DNA from: Deltaproteobacteria bacterium
Lineage (GTDB): Bacteria; Desulfobacterota; Syntrophobacteria; Syntrophobacterales; Thermodesulforhabdaceae
Direction: 5' to 3'
DNA length: 64,000 nt
Assembly (NCBI GenBank): GCA_019309115.1
Contig: JAFDGW010000013.1
Location: forward strand, 1 to 64,000
The notes under the pieces are model-generated. The model was not told the DNA's origin. It searched no databases and was given only the letters and a program-made list of their open reading frames with translations. Both the position numbers and the translations under genes were made by a program. Positions 1 through 9,308 of this stretch are shown here, piece by piece. Every line of letters begins with the position of its first letter. Within the stretch, counting starts at the first letter, position 1.

Positions 1-114
1 ATATTCATATCTTCCGTTAGAGAGTCTTAAGGCTTTTATTTTACCATCTTTCCTCAACCTTCTTAAAGTACTCCTTGATATTCTCAAAACTTCCATTGCT
101 TCTTTGGGCTTCAT
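1..114 (-). CDS. N-terminal fragment of IS607-like serine resolvase or HTH excisionase (cut by window edge)
   Basis: Reading the minus strand from the ATG at 114 gives 38 codons that stay open to the window edge. The peptide starts MKPKEAMEVLRISRSTLRR and continues with a basic KDGKIKA segment and a NGRYEY turn. This is the MerR-like helix-turn-helix layout found at the N-terminus of IS607-family serine recombinases, which precede tnpB in those elements. Only the DNA-binding head is visible, so an ordinary excisionase-type HTH protein cannot be excluded. No clear Shine-Dalgarno sequence precedes the ATG. The gap 115-186 is AT-rich and shows nothing else. Confidence 0.45.
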   Translation of the reverse strand, partial: MKPKEAMEVLRISRSTLRRLRKDGKIKALRLSNGRYEY

Positions 115-186
115 GGCAAGTAAAATGCAACTATTTGACTATGTTTTGTCAAGAATTTCCAAAAATTAAACTCTATATCCTTGTTT

Positions 187-813
187 TTAAATATCCCGTT
201 GACCCACCGGACAATCTTGACAGATCGCTTCTTTCCTGCAAAAGCTTTTTCCCAACTTCACCACAAGTGCATGGTATTCCTGAAACAATGGAACGTCTGG
301 TTTCAGAGCATTCATGAAGAGGCTTTGTAGTCTTTCATAGTCGTAATGGCCGGAATACAGACCGTGCCTTGTCATCAGCCGATACGTGTATCTATCAACG
401 ACAAAAATGGGTTTTTCTGCAGCGTAGAGAATTATGCTATCAGCCGTTTCGGGACCTATGCCGTACAGAGATAGCAATTCCCGACGCAACTCGGGGAGAG
501 GCCGGCTCAGAAAGGCGTCAAGATCCCCAGACCAATTATGTATTATGTGGTCTGCAAAAGCCTTTAGCTTCTTCGTTTTCTGGTTGTAGTAGCCAGCAGG
601 TCGTATGGCCGTACATATAGTTTTGTTGTCGGCTTCAAAAAGAGCCGGCAAACTGAGGAGCCCTGAATTTTTAAGCGCAGCTATGGCCTTTTCCACATTA
701 GACCAATTTGTGTTCTGGGTGAGTATTGCTCCCACAATCACTTCGAGCTCGCTTTCCGCAGGCCACCAATTTTGGGGGCCAAAGGCGGAAAACAGCACGT
801 CAAATATTCCCAT
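187..813 (-). CDS. Endonuclease III-like (HhH-GPD) DNA glycosylase, MagIII-like
   Basis: This is a base-excision-repair glycosylase of the HhH-GPD superfamily, 208 aa from the chosen start. The helix-hairpin-helix LYGIGPETAD lies near residues 116-125 and the catalytic Asp in VVDRYTYR near 140. The lysine used by bifunctional EndoIII (GRKTA) is replaced by Glu (GPETA), which points to a monofunctional glycosylase of the 3-methyladenine (MagIII) type. Only three C-terminal cysteines are visible (CRKEAICQDC), so an intact four-Cys iron-sulfur site is doubtful. I chose the ATG at 813 because AAGGA lies just upstream and the protein then begins at the usual family position. ATG 828 and the longer frame to 888, which overlaps the upstream gene, are alternatives. 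It is the last gene of the ilvD operon. Confidence 0.85.
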   Translation of the reverse strand: MGIFDVLFSAFGPQNWWPAESELEVIVGAILTQNTNWSNVEKAIAALKNSGLLSLPALFEADNKTICTAIRPAGYYNQKTKKLKAFADHIIHNWSGDLDAFLSRPLPELRRELLSLYGIGPETADSIILYAAEKPIFVVDRYTYRLMTRHGLYSGHYDYERLQSLFMNALKPDVPLFQEYHALVVKLGKSFCRKEAICQDCPVGQRDI

Positions 814-838
814 CAGGATCCTTCGCATGGCTGAAAAC

Positions 839-1849
839 TCAGTCCCACACTCCTGCAATAAGGGTATTACACTTCTTGCAGCGGCCACCGTGAAGGTTAA
901 GTACCTGAGTTGAAAAACCCAGGCGCCTTATAAGTATTGTTGAACATTCCGGGCAATAGGTGTTTTCACCTTCATCACCGGGCACATTACCCGTGTACAC
1001 AAATCGTAATCCCTCTGAAAGTCCTATTTCTCTGGCTCTCCGAAGGGTTTCAAGAGGCGTTGGTGGTATGTTCAGCACACGGTAAGCCGGGTGAAAGCGG
1101 CTTATATGCCAGGGAATATTGGGATCGACAGATTGGAGAAATCTTGCCAATTCCCTGAGTTCGGAAGGGTCATCGTTCAGACCCGGTATTAAAAGAGTAG
1201 TCACCTCTACCCATACGCCCTGTTTTTTCAGAAGCTCTATATTTCTCAGTACTGGCTCAAGGCGGCCCCCACACTGTTCTTTATAAAAACGGTCGTTAAA
1301 AGCCTTGAGATCCACGTTTATGGCGTCGAGAAATCCCCGCAACAGCTCAATCGTTTCCTCGCTCATATACCCGTTGGAAACAAACACATTGTAAATACCT
1401 CGTTCTTTAGCCAGCTTCATGACATCGTATGCATACTCCAAAAATATGGTTGGTTCAGTATAGGTGTACGAAATGGTTTTACATCGGTGTCTCAGCGCGT
1501 CTTCCACCAACGTGGTTGGTTCCACTTCTTCACCGTATATTATCCCCTGCTCTCTGGGCATCTGGGAAATGTCGGCGTTCTGGCAAAAGAGGCATCTAAA
1601 ATTACATCCAACTGTGGCAATGGAATAGCTGAAGGAAGCCGGGAAGAAGTGGTATAAAGGCTTTTTCTCTATGGGATCAATGTTTCGCGCTATTAGTTTT
1701 TTGTAGTTCAACGCATAAAGTACGCCATTTACATTTTCCCGAGTGTAGCAAATCCCTCGTTTGCTTTTAGAGATAACGCACTTATGGGCACAGGTGAGAC
1801 ATTGAACCTTTCCGTCTTTCAGCTTTCTGTACAAAATTGATTCTTTCAT
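839..1849 (-). CDS. amrS: AmmeMemoRadiSam system radical SAM enzyme
   Basis: This is the radical SAM member of the AmmeMemoRadiSam triad, 336 aa. The cluster motif CNFRCLFC (Cys 82, 86, 89) binds the SAM [4Fe-4S] centre. A cysteine-rich head (CLTCAHKC near 17-24, then a further Cys) and a C-terminal CPEC plus CKKC pair are typical of this PflA-related family. The ATG at 1849 has AAAGGAAAG upstream. An in-frame ATG at 1891 lies only 2 nt after an AGGAGG and is less likely. The start overlaps the end of the methyltransferase gene by 68 bp, which suggests translational coupling. Its expected partners, Memo and AMMECR1, are fused in one gene at 10380. The substrate is unknown for the family. Confidence 0.88.
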   Translation of the reverse strand: MKESILYRKLKDGKVQCLTCAHKCVISKSKRGICYTRENVNGVLYALNYKKLIARNIDPIEKKPLYHFFPASFSYSIATVGCNFRCLFCQNADISQMPREQGIIYGEEVEPTTLVEDALRHRCKTISYTYTEPTIFLEYAYDVMKLAKERGIYNVFVSNGYMSEETIELLRGFLDAINVDLKAFNDRFYKEQCGGRLEPVLRNIELLKKQGVWVEVTTLLIPGLNDDPSELRELARFLQSVDPNIPWHISRFHPAYRVLNIPPTPLETLRRAREIGLSEGLRFVYTGNVPGDEGENTYCPECSTILIRRLGFSTQVLNLHGGRCKKCNTLIAGVWD

Positions 1850-2621
1850 ACCACTTTCCTTTTCGAATTCGTTGTATAGTAATGTTTCCATAACCTCCTG
1901 GCACCACAAAGGGTTTCTCCAAGCTAAAGATCAGGTCTCTTATTCTTGCGGTTATTGCTTTGTCTATCCGTACCATTATGAGAGGAGCGAAAAGCGTTTT
2001 GAACGGGATGTGTTTCCAATTCCTGCCACCAGTCCAGATGGGCTCGGTCTTGATTTTTACAAGCTGTTTCGCTGAATCCATAGCTGCTCTTTTTATGCAA
2101 CCAATGGGCATGGAAGGTATCGGTGGTATGTGAGTTTTCTTCACTTGAGATTGAATTCGCAGGTTCCAGAGTGCCGGGGAATACGGATTCAAGATAATCG
2201 CAATAATTCCAAGCCTGGCCACCCTAAGAGCTTCTCGAACAGCCTGTGCAGGTTCATGAACGTACTCAAGCCCGAAAATGAAAAAGACATAGTCAAAAGA
2301 TGAATTTGCAAAGGGGAGCTTTTTGGCTTCTCCTCTTACTATTTCTACCCTAGGCGGAAGGCGTTTCCGGGCTTTAACAACAAGTTCTTCAGATATTTCC
2401 AGACCTGTGGCATGATGCCCCTTCCTGTCGAGCCATACGAGAAAGCGACCTGATCCACAGCAGACTTCTAGAACCCTGCAGGCCGCATGAGGCTTCCAGG
2501 ACGAATTCAAGCTCCTTTCGACTGCCGAAGCCAGTCCCGTAGGCTTGAGAAATGAATACTCAAACCACATGTCTTCCGGGCAGCCGAATATATAACCCTT
2601 TAAAGACTTTCCAGCTGTCAA
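1782..2621 (-). CDS. Class I SAM-dependent methyltransferase
   Basis: This is a 279-aa Methyltransf_11-type protein. Motif I is VLEVCCGSGRFL near residues 49-60, with the acidic end of the next strand at GLEIS and a motif IV-like stretch FDYVFFIFGLEYVHEP. The substrate cannot be read from sequence; the family includes quinone and small-molecule methylases. The start appears to be TTG at 2621, 3 nt after the ilvD stop, with GGAGG inside the end of ilvD. An ATG at 2570 (MWFEYSFL) is the main alternative. It sits between ilvD and the AmrS gene in a tightly packed minus-strand operon. Confidence 0.75.
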   Translation of the reverse strand: MTAGKSLKGYIFGCPEDMWFEYSFLKPTGLASAVERSLNSSWKPHAACRVLEVCCGSGRFLVWLDRKGHHATGLEISEELVVKARKRLPPRVEIVRGEAKKLPFANSSFDYVFFIFGLEYVHEPAQAVREALRVARLGIIAIILNPYSPALWNLRIQSQVKKTHIPPIPSMPIGCIKRAAMDSAKQLVKIKTEPIWTGGRNWKHIPFKTLFAPLIMVRIDKAITARIRDLIFSLEKPFVVPGGYGNITIQRIRKGKWYERINFVQKAERRKGSMSHLCP

Positions 2622-2624
2622 CCG

Positions 2625-4298
2625 TTACATAGCCTCCAGTTTTTTCAATATTGCACCTCTGCTACCCGACGTTACCATTGATGCGTACCTTGCGAGGTAG
2701 CCTTCCGTGATTTTGGGCGGATGAGGCTTCCAAGAAGCTCGACGCCTGTTCAAGGTTTCTTCATCAACGAGAAGTTCCAGCCGCTTTGCCGGGATATCTA
2801 TCAGAATTTCATCACCTTCTTCCACCAGAGCTATGGGTCCTCCCGCCGCCGCTTCGGGTGATACATGGCCGATTGCCGCCCCTCTGGTCCCACCGCTGAA
2901 GCGACCGTCCGTTATAAGAGCTACCTCTTTGTCCAGACCCCGACCGACTATAGCCGCCGTTGGAGTGAGCATCTCCTGCATGCCAGGGCCACCTTTCGGC
3001 CCCTCATACCGGATAACAACCACATCCCCTGGTTTTATCTCACCCTCGAGAATGGCTCTGGCCGCGTCCGGTTCACTGTTGAATACGCGGGCGCGCCCCT
3101 TGCGGGTCATCATTTCAGGGGCAACAGCCGATTGTTTTACCACCGCGCCATCAGGTGCGAGATTTCCTTTTAATATGGCGATACCTCCCTCCGGATGATA
3201 TGGGTCGTCCACAGGGCGGATCACACTATGATCAAGGATGTTCACAGACTCAACAATTTCTTTCACGCTTTTCCCTGATACAGTCAAAATATCAGTACGA
3301 ATGAGATTTGACCGTGCCAGTTCTTTCATCACTCCGGGGATTCCGCCAGCGCGATGCAGGTCCTCAAGAAAGTGAGGGCCTCCAGGGCGAAGGGAACAGA
3401 GATGGGGTGTTTTTTTGCTGATGGTGTTGAAGATCTCGAGGTCAAGTTCTATCCCTGCCTCGTTGGCAATGGCAGGGACGTGAAGAACGGTGTTCGTAGA
3501 ACAACCAAGAGCCATATCGACGGCTATGGCGTTTTCAAAGGCTTCCATAGTGGCGATATCCCTGGGTTTTACGCCTTCTTCGATTAGTTTCATTATACGC
3601 ATGCCGGCATATTTGGCCAGTCTTATCCTTGCCGCATGTACAGCTGGTATTGTGCCGTTTCCGGGCAAAGCTAGTCCTAGTGCTTCCGACAGGCAGTTCA
3701 TTGAATTGGCCGTGAACATTCCGGCACATGAGCCACAGCCGGGACATGCTTCGTCTTCCAATGCTTTCAGTTCCATATTATCAATCTTCCCCGCCTTAAA
3801 ACTCCCAACCGCCTCAAAAACAGATATAAGATCCACCGGGGTGGAACCAACCCTGCCGGCAAGCATCGGCCCTCCACTTACGACAATTGCAGGGATATTA
3901 AGCCGAAGTGCAGCCATAAGCATTCCTGGAATGATCTTGTCGCAATTTGGTATAAGTACCAATCCATCAAAGGGATGAGCCATTGCCATAACTTCTATGG
4001 AATCTGCTATAAGTTCCCTGCTTGCGAGTGAATACTTCATGCCGGTGTGGTTCATTGCAATGCCATCGCAAACTCCGATAACTGGAAACTCTACCGGCGT
4101 ACCTCCGGCCATTCTGATACCCGCCTTAACCGCTTCGGCTATACGATCCAGATGGATATGGCCTGGAATGATTTCATTTGCGGAATTTACAACGCCGACT
4201 ATAGGTCGTCCTAGTTCTTCATCGGTATATCCCATTGCTTTGAAAAGAGATCGATGAGGAGCCTTTTCAACACCGCTTTTCATTTGATTACTGCGCAT
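2625..4298 (-). CDS. ilvD: Dihydroxy-acid dehydratase
   Basis: IlvD dehydrates 2,3-dihydroxy-isovalerate and 2,3-dihydroxy-3-methylvalerate to the 2-oxo acids that precede valine, leucine and isoleucine. The 557-aa length is normal. Cluster and active-site motifs are intact: [28 protein letters not shown] and the C-terminal [20 protein letters not shown]. The ATG at 4298 follows a strong AAAGGAGG at good spacing. It is the first gene of a four-gene minus-strand operon and diverges from merR, so the 293-bp gap upstream holds promoters for both directions. Confidence 0.97.
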   Translation of the reverse strand: MRSNQMKSGVEKAPHRSLFKAMGYTDEELGRPIVGVVNSANEIIPGHIHLDRIAEAVKAGIRMAGGTPVEFPVIGVCDGIAMNHTGMKYSLASRELIADSIEVMAMAHPFDGLVLIPNCDKIIPGMLMAALRLNIPAIVVSGGPMLAGRVGSTPVDLISVFEAVGSFKAGKIDNMELKALEDEACPGCGSCAGMFTANSMNCLSEALGLALPGNGTIPAVHAARIRLAKYAGMRIMKLIEEGVKPRDIATMEAFENAIAVDMALGCSTNTVLHVPAIANEAGIELDLEIFNTISKKTPHLCSLRPGGPHFLEDLHRAGGIPGVMKELARSNLIRTDILTVSGKSVKEIVESVNILDHSVIRPVDDPYHPEGGIAILKGNLAPDGAVVKQSAVAPEMMTRKGRARVFNSEPDAARAILEGEIKPGDVVVIRYEGPKGGPGMQEMLTPTAAIVGRGLDKEVALITDGRFSGGTRGAAIGHVSPEAAAGGPIALVEEGDEILIDIPAKRLELLVDEETLNRRRASWKPHPPKITEGYLARYASMVTSGSRGAILKKLEAM

Positions 4299-4487
4299 GT
4301 ATCATTTCCTCCTTTATGAAGTTATTCCAAATTGAGCTCGTAAAATGAATTATCTTCCTTTTCGCTCTGCCTAGCAAGCGACTCTTTTGGGTTCTTCGAA
4401 AGTGTTTGTCCCTAACATGGCGTACTTTACCCTGCACATTTCACCTACACAGCAGGGTTGATGTTAATTACTCACATGATATGCTTA

Positions 4488-4516
4488 TTGACAAGTTAAG
4501 TTTACATGGCTATGGT
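4488..4516 (+). promoter_or_regulatory. Candidate sigma70-type promoter of merR
   Basis: A perfect TTGACA at 4488-4493 is followed after 17 nt by TATGGT (4511-4516), about 75 bp before the merR ATG. MerR-family regulators often act on such promoters, sometimes their own, but no clear operator palindrome is seen here. The rest of the ilvD-merR gap (4299-4591) contains the ilvD Shine-Dalgarno and nothing else I recognise. Confidence 0.4.
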
Positions 4517-4591
4517 CATGTTCAATTCAGATTAGTAAGTGGGGAAATATTGTTATCTAATGCACAATTATACAAAAGGGGGACATCGGCG

Positions 4592-5017
4592 ATGAAAGAC
4601 ATTGATCCTTATCAGCCCCTTTATCCAATCGGGGTGGTGGCAGATATTCTTAAGATTCATCCGCGGACACTCAGGGTTTACGAACAAGAGGGTTTGATTA
4701 AACCGGCCAGACGTGGTGGAAAGAGGTATTATTCCAACAGCGACCTCCAGTGGCTTCAGTGCCTGAGAAAACTTCTTACCGAAGAAGGGCTAAACATTGC
4801 GGGTGTGAAGAAGCTACTGTCTGTTGCCCCTTGCTGGCAGATTCGTAACTGTGATGAGGAAACCAGAAAAAAATGTCCTGCTATTTTGAATTTTCCCATT
4901 CCATGTTGGGAACTGAAGCCGAAATCGTGTATAGAAAAAGGGCTCAAATGTGAAGAGTGCGATGTATACAAACAGAAAAGGGCGGCGGTAATATCCACCA
5001 AGTGTTGCAATGAATAG
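4592..5017 (+). CDS. MerR-family regulator with C-terminal two-CW-like cysteine domain
   Basis: The first 75 residues form a MerR winged helix (YPIGVVADILKIHPRTLRVYEQEGL, then KRYYSNSDLQWL), most like HspR-type regulators. The tail is cysteine-rich: CWQIRNC, KKCPAI, PCWEL, then C-x6-C-x2-C followed by DVYKQ. This resembles the two-CW domain often found in Desulfobacterota proteins, so the protein may sense metal, redox or an iron-sulfur state; that is inference. The ATG at 4592 is preceded by AAAAGGGGG; the longer frame from 4406 lacks family similarity. The stop codon overlaps the start of the next radical SAM gene, indicating coupled translation and a linked function. Confidence 0.85.
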   Translation: MKDIDPYQPLYPIGVVADILKIHPRTLRVYEQEGLIKPARRGGKRYYSNSDLQWLQCLRKLLTEEGLNIAGVKKLLSVAPCWQIRNCDEETRKKCPAILNFPIPCWELKPKSCIEKGLKCEECDVYKQKRAAVISTKCCNE

Positions 5018-5984
5018 GAACTACATGAAAAAGAACAACTGGCCAATCGTCTTCGGTCCGGTGCCATCACGCCGACTGGGGCGTTCGCTGGGAATTGACC
5101 TCACGCCACCCAAAACCTGTTCTTTTGATTGCATTTACTGTGAATGCGGGAAAACCACGAGACTGTCGATAAAGCGAGAACTGTTCCTTGATCCGGACAA
5201 AGTCATTTGGGAAGTTGACGGGTTTTTTAATCATTACGACCCATCTCTGGTGGATGCTATAACCTTTTCCGGCGCTGGTGAGCCAACCCTTTATTCCGAA
5301 CTTGGAAGCATCATTGCTGCTTTGAAAGCCAGACATCCAGAGATTCCCGTCGGAGTATTGACCAATGGCTCCTTGCTGTGGGATTCCACTGTCAGAGCTG
5401 ACCTCGGTCTTGCCGATTTTGTAATCCCTTCCCTGGACGCTCCCAACGAAGAGCTTTTTCGCACCATTAATCGGCCTCATAAAGAGTTGAAGTGGGATCA
5501 GTATCTGGACGGATTGCGCCGGTTTATTGAAGAATACAGAGGAGACTTCAGGCTTGAGATCCTTTTTGTGAAGGGGGTTAATGATTCTGACAAAGTGATA
5601 AGTGAATTCAGAAATCTTTTGCAGTGGCTTAATCCGAAAATTGTCGAAATAAATACTATATCGAGGCCGGGAACAAAGCCCCATCTTCAGGGCCTTCCTC
5701 AAGAGCAACTGTTAAAAATAGCCCGGACGCTGGCACCTGTAAGATGTAGAGTGGTTAGCGGGTATAAAAGCAAGAACAAATACATTTCCTATTCCGAATC
5801 GAGGATTGATGAGCGCATTATTGCCCTTTTAATCAGGCGTCCCTGTGTAATTGAAGAAATGGCAGACAGCCTTGCCATACCTTCTGACGTACTAAAGGTC
5901 CACTTGAATAAGCTTGTGAAAGACGGAAAGATATGTTTTCAGCACGGTTTTTACCGCGCCGTTTCGCCATTGCCCACGTCTTGA
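5010..5984 (+). CDS. Radical SAM protein (COG0731-like) with C-terminal winged helix
   Basis: This 324-aa protein begins with FGPVPSRRLGRSLGIDL and the radical SAM motif CSFDCIYC near residues 37-44, followed by SGAGEPTLY, the usual signature of the COG0731 group related to wyosine-type enzymes. The last 60 or so residues look like a winged-helix module (EEMADSLAIPSDVLKVHLNKL). The function and substrate are unknown. The ATG at 5010 overlaps the merR stop; ATG 5025 is also possible. The 3' end runs 34 bp into the convergent M16 protease gene. Confidence 0.8.
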   Translation: MNRNYMKKNNWPIVFGPVPSRRLGRSLGIDLTPPKTCSFDCIYCECGKTTRLSIKRELFLDPDKVIWEVDGFFNHYDPSLVDAITFSGAGEPTLYSELGSIIAALKARHPEIPVGVLTNGSLLWDSTVRADLGLADFVIPSLDAPNEELFRTINRPHKELKWDQYLDGLRRFIEEYRGDFRLEILFVKGVNDSDKVISEFRNLLQWLNPKIVEINTISRPGTKPHLQGLPQEQLLKIARTLAPVRCRVVSGYKSKNKYISYSESRIDERIIALLIRRPCVIEEMADSLAIPSDVLKVHLNKLVKDGKICFQHGFYRAVSPLPTS

Positions 5985-8710
5985 GGTATTGTCTGAACCA
6001 GAAGCCATTTGGAGAAAAGCTTCCTGGCCAGTTTAAGAACATCCAATGGTGATACTTCTTTCAAGCTGTCCCTGTATTTTGCATCGTAGTTCCAACCCAG
6101 GCCCAGTACTTCGTTAATAGCCGAATTTCTGGCCTGTGCTTCGATTGATTGCAGGGATATGGTTTTCATGGTGAGTATCATGTCCTTTGCCACCTGAATC
6201 TGCTCCCGAGACAGAGGCTTTTGCTGGAGTTCCTTCAACTTGTCGAATATGATGGCACACACTCTCTCCCTGTTCTCCGGCGTGGTTTGCGCCATAATTC
6301 CAAAGTATCCTGCATTGACGCCATAGAAGGGAAAGGCGTGAATGACATAAACCAGGCTGCGTTTTCCTCCTCGAAGGGCTTCATAGAGCATACCTGATGG
6401 GTATCGTATGCCTGAAAGAACTGCATCTAGAACGTCGAGGGCAGGCCTGTGGGAACTTTTCAAATCGAGACCACCGGTGCCCAGGAATATACTGACAGCA
6501 CTTTTTTTGTTTCTTTCAATAATACTTTGCGTTGGGGACGTTGGTTTCAATTCAACGGGGAGACGCTTGCTGAAAGATATGTTTTCGTTATTTTTCCAGG
6601 TTGAAAGTTTCTTCACGAGAAGTTTTTTAACATCGGCTGGGTCAACGTCTCCGTAAACGGCAAGGACTGAATTCTGTGGCACTACCATTTTTTTGTAAAA
6701 GTTCAGTATTTCCCGCCGTGTTATTCGCTCAACGGAGGATTCCGTTCCGAGAATACTTCTCTTATATGGATGTTTCGAAAAATAATGAGAGTGAAAAATA
6801 AGTATCAGTTCTCGTTGCCAATCCTCCCTAGACCGCTTTAATGCAAGCAGGGTATCTTGCCGTTCTTTTTCCAATTCTTCCACGGGAAAGGTGGCGTCTT
6901 GAACTATTTCCGAAAGCACGCCCACAGCCCTTTTGAAATCCTCCTTGAGCACCTGAATCGATATGAAATAGGTATTTCTGCCCGAACCAACACTTATGCT
7001 CCCCCCGACGTCTTCAATCCGTTCGATAAGTTCCTGTTTACTGTGCTTTTTCGTGCCTGCCGTGAGCAGGGAAGCAGTTAGGTGTGCAAGACCGGGATTG
7101 TCGCTAGGCTCAAGTATTTGTCCGCCAATCCCGTAAAGCTGAATTGTTATTATTGGAAGCTGGGTATCCCGCTTCACGAGAACTTTAAGGCCGTTAGATA
7201 GCAAGAAAAATTCGGGTTTCCCGGGACTATGAAGATTTTGACGTGCCGTTGTGGTCGTTGTGACTTGCGTTTGTTCCCGTTTCTGTGGCGTAACCCTTGC
7301 GATTGTTGCATACTTCCACTTCATATATTGCTTTGCTACTCTGACAACATCCTTTTTCGAAACTTTGTTTATCTCTTCTACGTAAGTGCGATCGAAATAA
7401 GGATTTCCCGTTTCGAGAAATGAGTTTGCAAGGGAAGATGCCTGTTCAAACGCCGTTTCCTTGCTGAATATGAAGCTGGCAATGACGTTTTTCTTTGCCT
7501 TTTTCAGTTCTTTGTTGCTTATGCCTTTTTGTTTAATCCGATCCACCACGGTTTTTATGGCCTTTTCAATGGCCCTTTCGTCCTGACTTTTTTCTGTAAA
7601 AGAAATGATGAACTGACCTCTTACAAAGGATGGCGTCCAGTTAAAAGCAGATATGTGCGACACAAGCTTTTGCTTTTCCTGAATTTCTGTTACGAGCCTG
7701 CTTGTTTTACTGCCTCCTAGAATGTAGGCCAGCACGTCCAGAGGGTACATGTCCAGATCAAAGAGGGTAACCGATGGAAAGCCTATCATGGTGCGTGGCT
7801 GGCGTACGAAAGGAAGGCTTTTTTCAATGCGTCTCGTACCAGTTGGCAAGGGTTCTTCCGGAAGAGGGGGCTCCTCGACGGGCATGTCTGTCCAATTTCT
7901 TGTTTTGGTTACGACAAAGGATAACACGTCGTTAGCTTTCACATTTCCAGCCACGGCAAGAACCATGCGGGACGGTTGATAAAAGGTATGGTAGTAATCC
8001 ATCAGGGCCTGTCGGGTCTGTTTTTTGAAGATGTCTTCCCTGCCTATTACGGGATACCTGACGGGATGGACCCTGTAGGCATTTTCCATAAAAAGATACC
8101 ATAACTGTCTGGCAGGACTGTTTTTCCCAAGCTGAAATTCTTGAAGGATAACCCCCTTTTCGCGGGAAACCTCACTTTTTCGGAAGACGCAGTCACTAAC
8201 ATACGATAACAGTAGATCCAGTGCTTCCCTGTAAAAATGGGAGGATGTAGTGATGTAATATCGAGTGCTGTTGTACGAAGTAGAAGCGTTGGTCGCACCG
8301 CCTATTCGATTTAACCGCTTTCGTGCCTCTTCTTCCGTGAAATCTGTCGTTGTCCCGCCTGATACCACGTGTTCAAGGTAGTGAGAAAGCCCCGAAAGGG
8401 GTGGTTCGTATATTGAACCAACTCTGACTATCACAATGGCAGAGAATACGTCGGAGCCTGGAAGTTCTCTTATTAGTACGGTCAGCCCGTTTTTCAACCG
8501 CACAAAGGTATCTCCAGGCTTCGATGGAAGCCGATAAGATATTATGGAAGAGTTGTAAGTCTCGTTCTCAATTGTGGTAGACGCTTTGGCTTTTACCTTC
8601 CCGAAAATCAGCAGAATGCTGATTATCAGGATAAATGCCCACAGCCTTAGCATGCTGGTGGCCATTGAGCCATTTCCGGCCGATTCTGGTTCACCGCCTC
8701 TGTTTTTCAA
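5951..8710 (-). CDS. Tandem M16-family zinc metalloprotease, exported
   Basis: This 919-aa protein contains two pitrilysin/M16 halves. The first carries the inverted zinc motif HYLEH near residue 109 and a downstream acidic ligand region (EVSREKGVILQEF). The second half (from about 500) aligns in layout but has HLTAS where HxxEH is expected, so it is non-catalytic, as is common for paired M16 subunits. A hydrophobic segment near residues 22-40 looks like a signal peptide or anchor, placing it in the periplasm or at the membrane. The start appears to be TTG at 8710 because GGGAGG precedes it at about 9 nt; ATG 8665, just before the signal, is the alternative. Confidence 0.88.
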   Translation of the reverse strand: MKNRGGEPESAGNGSMATSMLRLWAFILIISILLIFGKVKAKASTTIENETYNSSIISYRLPSKPGDTFVRLKNGLTVLIRELPGSDVFSAIVIVRVGSIYEPPLSGLSHYLEHVVSGGTTTDFTEEEARKRLNRIGGATNASTSYNSTRYYITTSSHFYREALDLLLSYVSDCVFRKSEVSREKGVILQEFQLGKNSPARQLWYLFMENAYRVHPVRYPVIGREDIFKKQTRQALMDYYHTFYQPSRMVLAVAGNVKANDVLSFVVTKTRNWTDMPVEEPPLPEEPLPTGTRRIEKSLPFVRQPRTMIGFPSVTLFDLDMYPLDVLAYILGGSKTSRLVTEIQEKQKLVSHISAFNWTPSFVRGQFIISFTEKSQDERAIEKAIKTVVDRIKQKGISNKELKKAKKNVIASFIFSKETAFEQASSLANSFLETGNPYFDRTYVEEINKVSKKDVVRVAKQYMKWKYATIARVTPQKREQTQVTTTTTARQNLHSPGKPEFFLLSNGLKVLVKRDTQLPIITIQLYGIGGQILEPSDNPGLAHLTASLLTAGTKKHSKQELIERIEDVGGSISVGSGRNTYFISIQVLKEDFKRAVGVLSEIVQDATFPVEELEKERQDTLLALKRSREDWQRELILIFHSHYFSKHPYKRSILGTESSVERITRREILNFYKKMVVPQNSVLAVYGDVDPADVKKLLVKKLSTWKNNENISFSKRLPVELKPTSPTQSIIERNKKSAVSIFLGTGGLDLKSSHRPALDVLDAVLSGIRYPSGMLYEALRGGKRSLVYVIHAFPFYGVNAGYFGIMAQTTPENRERVCAIIFDKLKELQQKPLSREQIQVAKDMILTMKTISLQSIEAQARNSAINEVLGLGWNYDAKYRDSLKEVSPLDVLKLARKLFSKWLLVQTIPQDVGNGETAR

Positions 8711-8913
8711 CTGTATTTTCCTCCCGTTGTCTGGTTGTTAACCTTTCTGTATTTTCCTGCATTGGTGTAAAAAGCCTGTCAAAAGAGTCAAAATAGTGCA
8801 AGATTTTCATTAGTGAAAGAAAGAATAGCTCGCCTTTTAAGAAATCCATTCAGGTTAGGAGGGTAGAAGAATCTTGGACATCCAAAATACAATGCATGCA
8901 GGGGGAAGGTTTT

Positions 8914-9276
8914 ATGAAGCTTTGCGATTTGATAGAAAAGGTTAAGAAACGATGTGATTACAACAGGGTTGGCATGATTGTGTGTCATAACGGCGTGGTT
9001 AGAGGCACCACGAGGGACGGTAAGCCGGCGGTTAAACTCAGAATTAAGAAAAACAAAACCGCCTGGGATAAAGTACTTGCAGAAGTGCGCAGTATGCCGG
9101 GAATCTACGCCGTGGAAGCGCATCTTCATGAAGGTGAACGATTGGTTGGGGATGATGTGCTGCTAGTGGTGATAGCCGGTGATATTCGCGAACATGTTTT
9201 TCCCGCCTTAGAAAAGGCAGTTAACGGTTTAAAGGCAGAAGCTGTTGAGAAAGAGGAAGAAATCGGCAAAGCATAA
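8914..9276 (+). CDS. moaE: MoaE-like molybdenum cofactor biosynthesis protein
   Basis: This is a 120-aa protein with HNGVVRGTTRDGKP in the first third and GDDVLLVVIAGDIREHVFPAL near the C-terminus. That layout matches the short Desulfobacterota proteins named MoaE, the catalytic subunit that adds sulfur to precursor Z to make molybdopterin. It is divergent from the E. coli protein, so the catalytic role is inferred from family naming. I chose ATG 8914 because GGGGGAAGG precedes it; ATG 8896 has no ribosome site. No other moa gene is adjacent. The upstream gap 8711-8913 shows no gene. Confidence 0.7.
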   Translation: MKLCDLIEKVKKRCDYNRVGMIVCHNGVVRGTTRDGKPAVKLRIKKNKTAWDKVLAEVRSMPGIYAVEAHLHEGERLVGDDVLLVVIAGDIREHVFPALEKAVNGLKAEAVEKEEEIGKA

Positions 9277-9308
9277 TTCAGAGAGTCAAATAGAAGGGAG
9301 GGGTTTAA

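Noticed and set aside
3490-3978. 162-codon plus-strand ORF opposite ilvD
   Set aside because: It is a shadow of the well-supported ilvD gene on the other strand.
4406-4591. Longer merR start upstream
   Set aside because: The added residues have no MerR similarity and contain the promoter region; ATG 4592 matches the family start.
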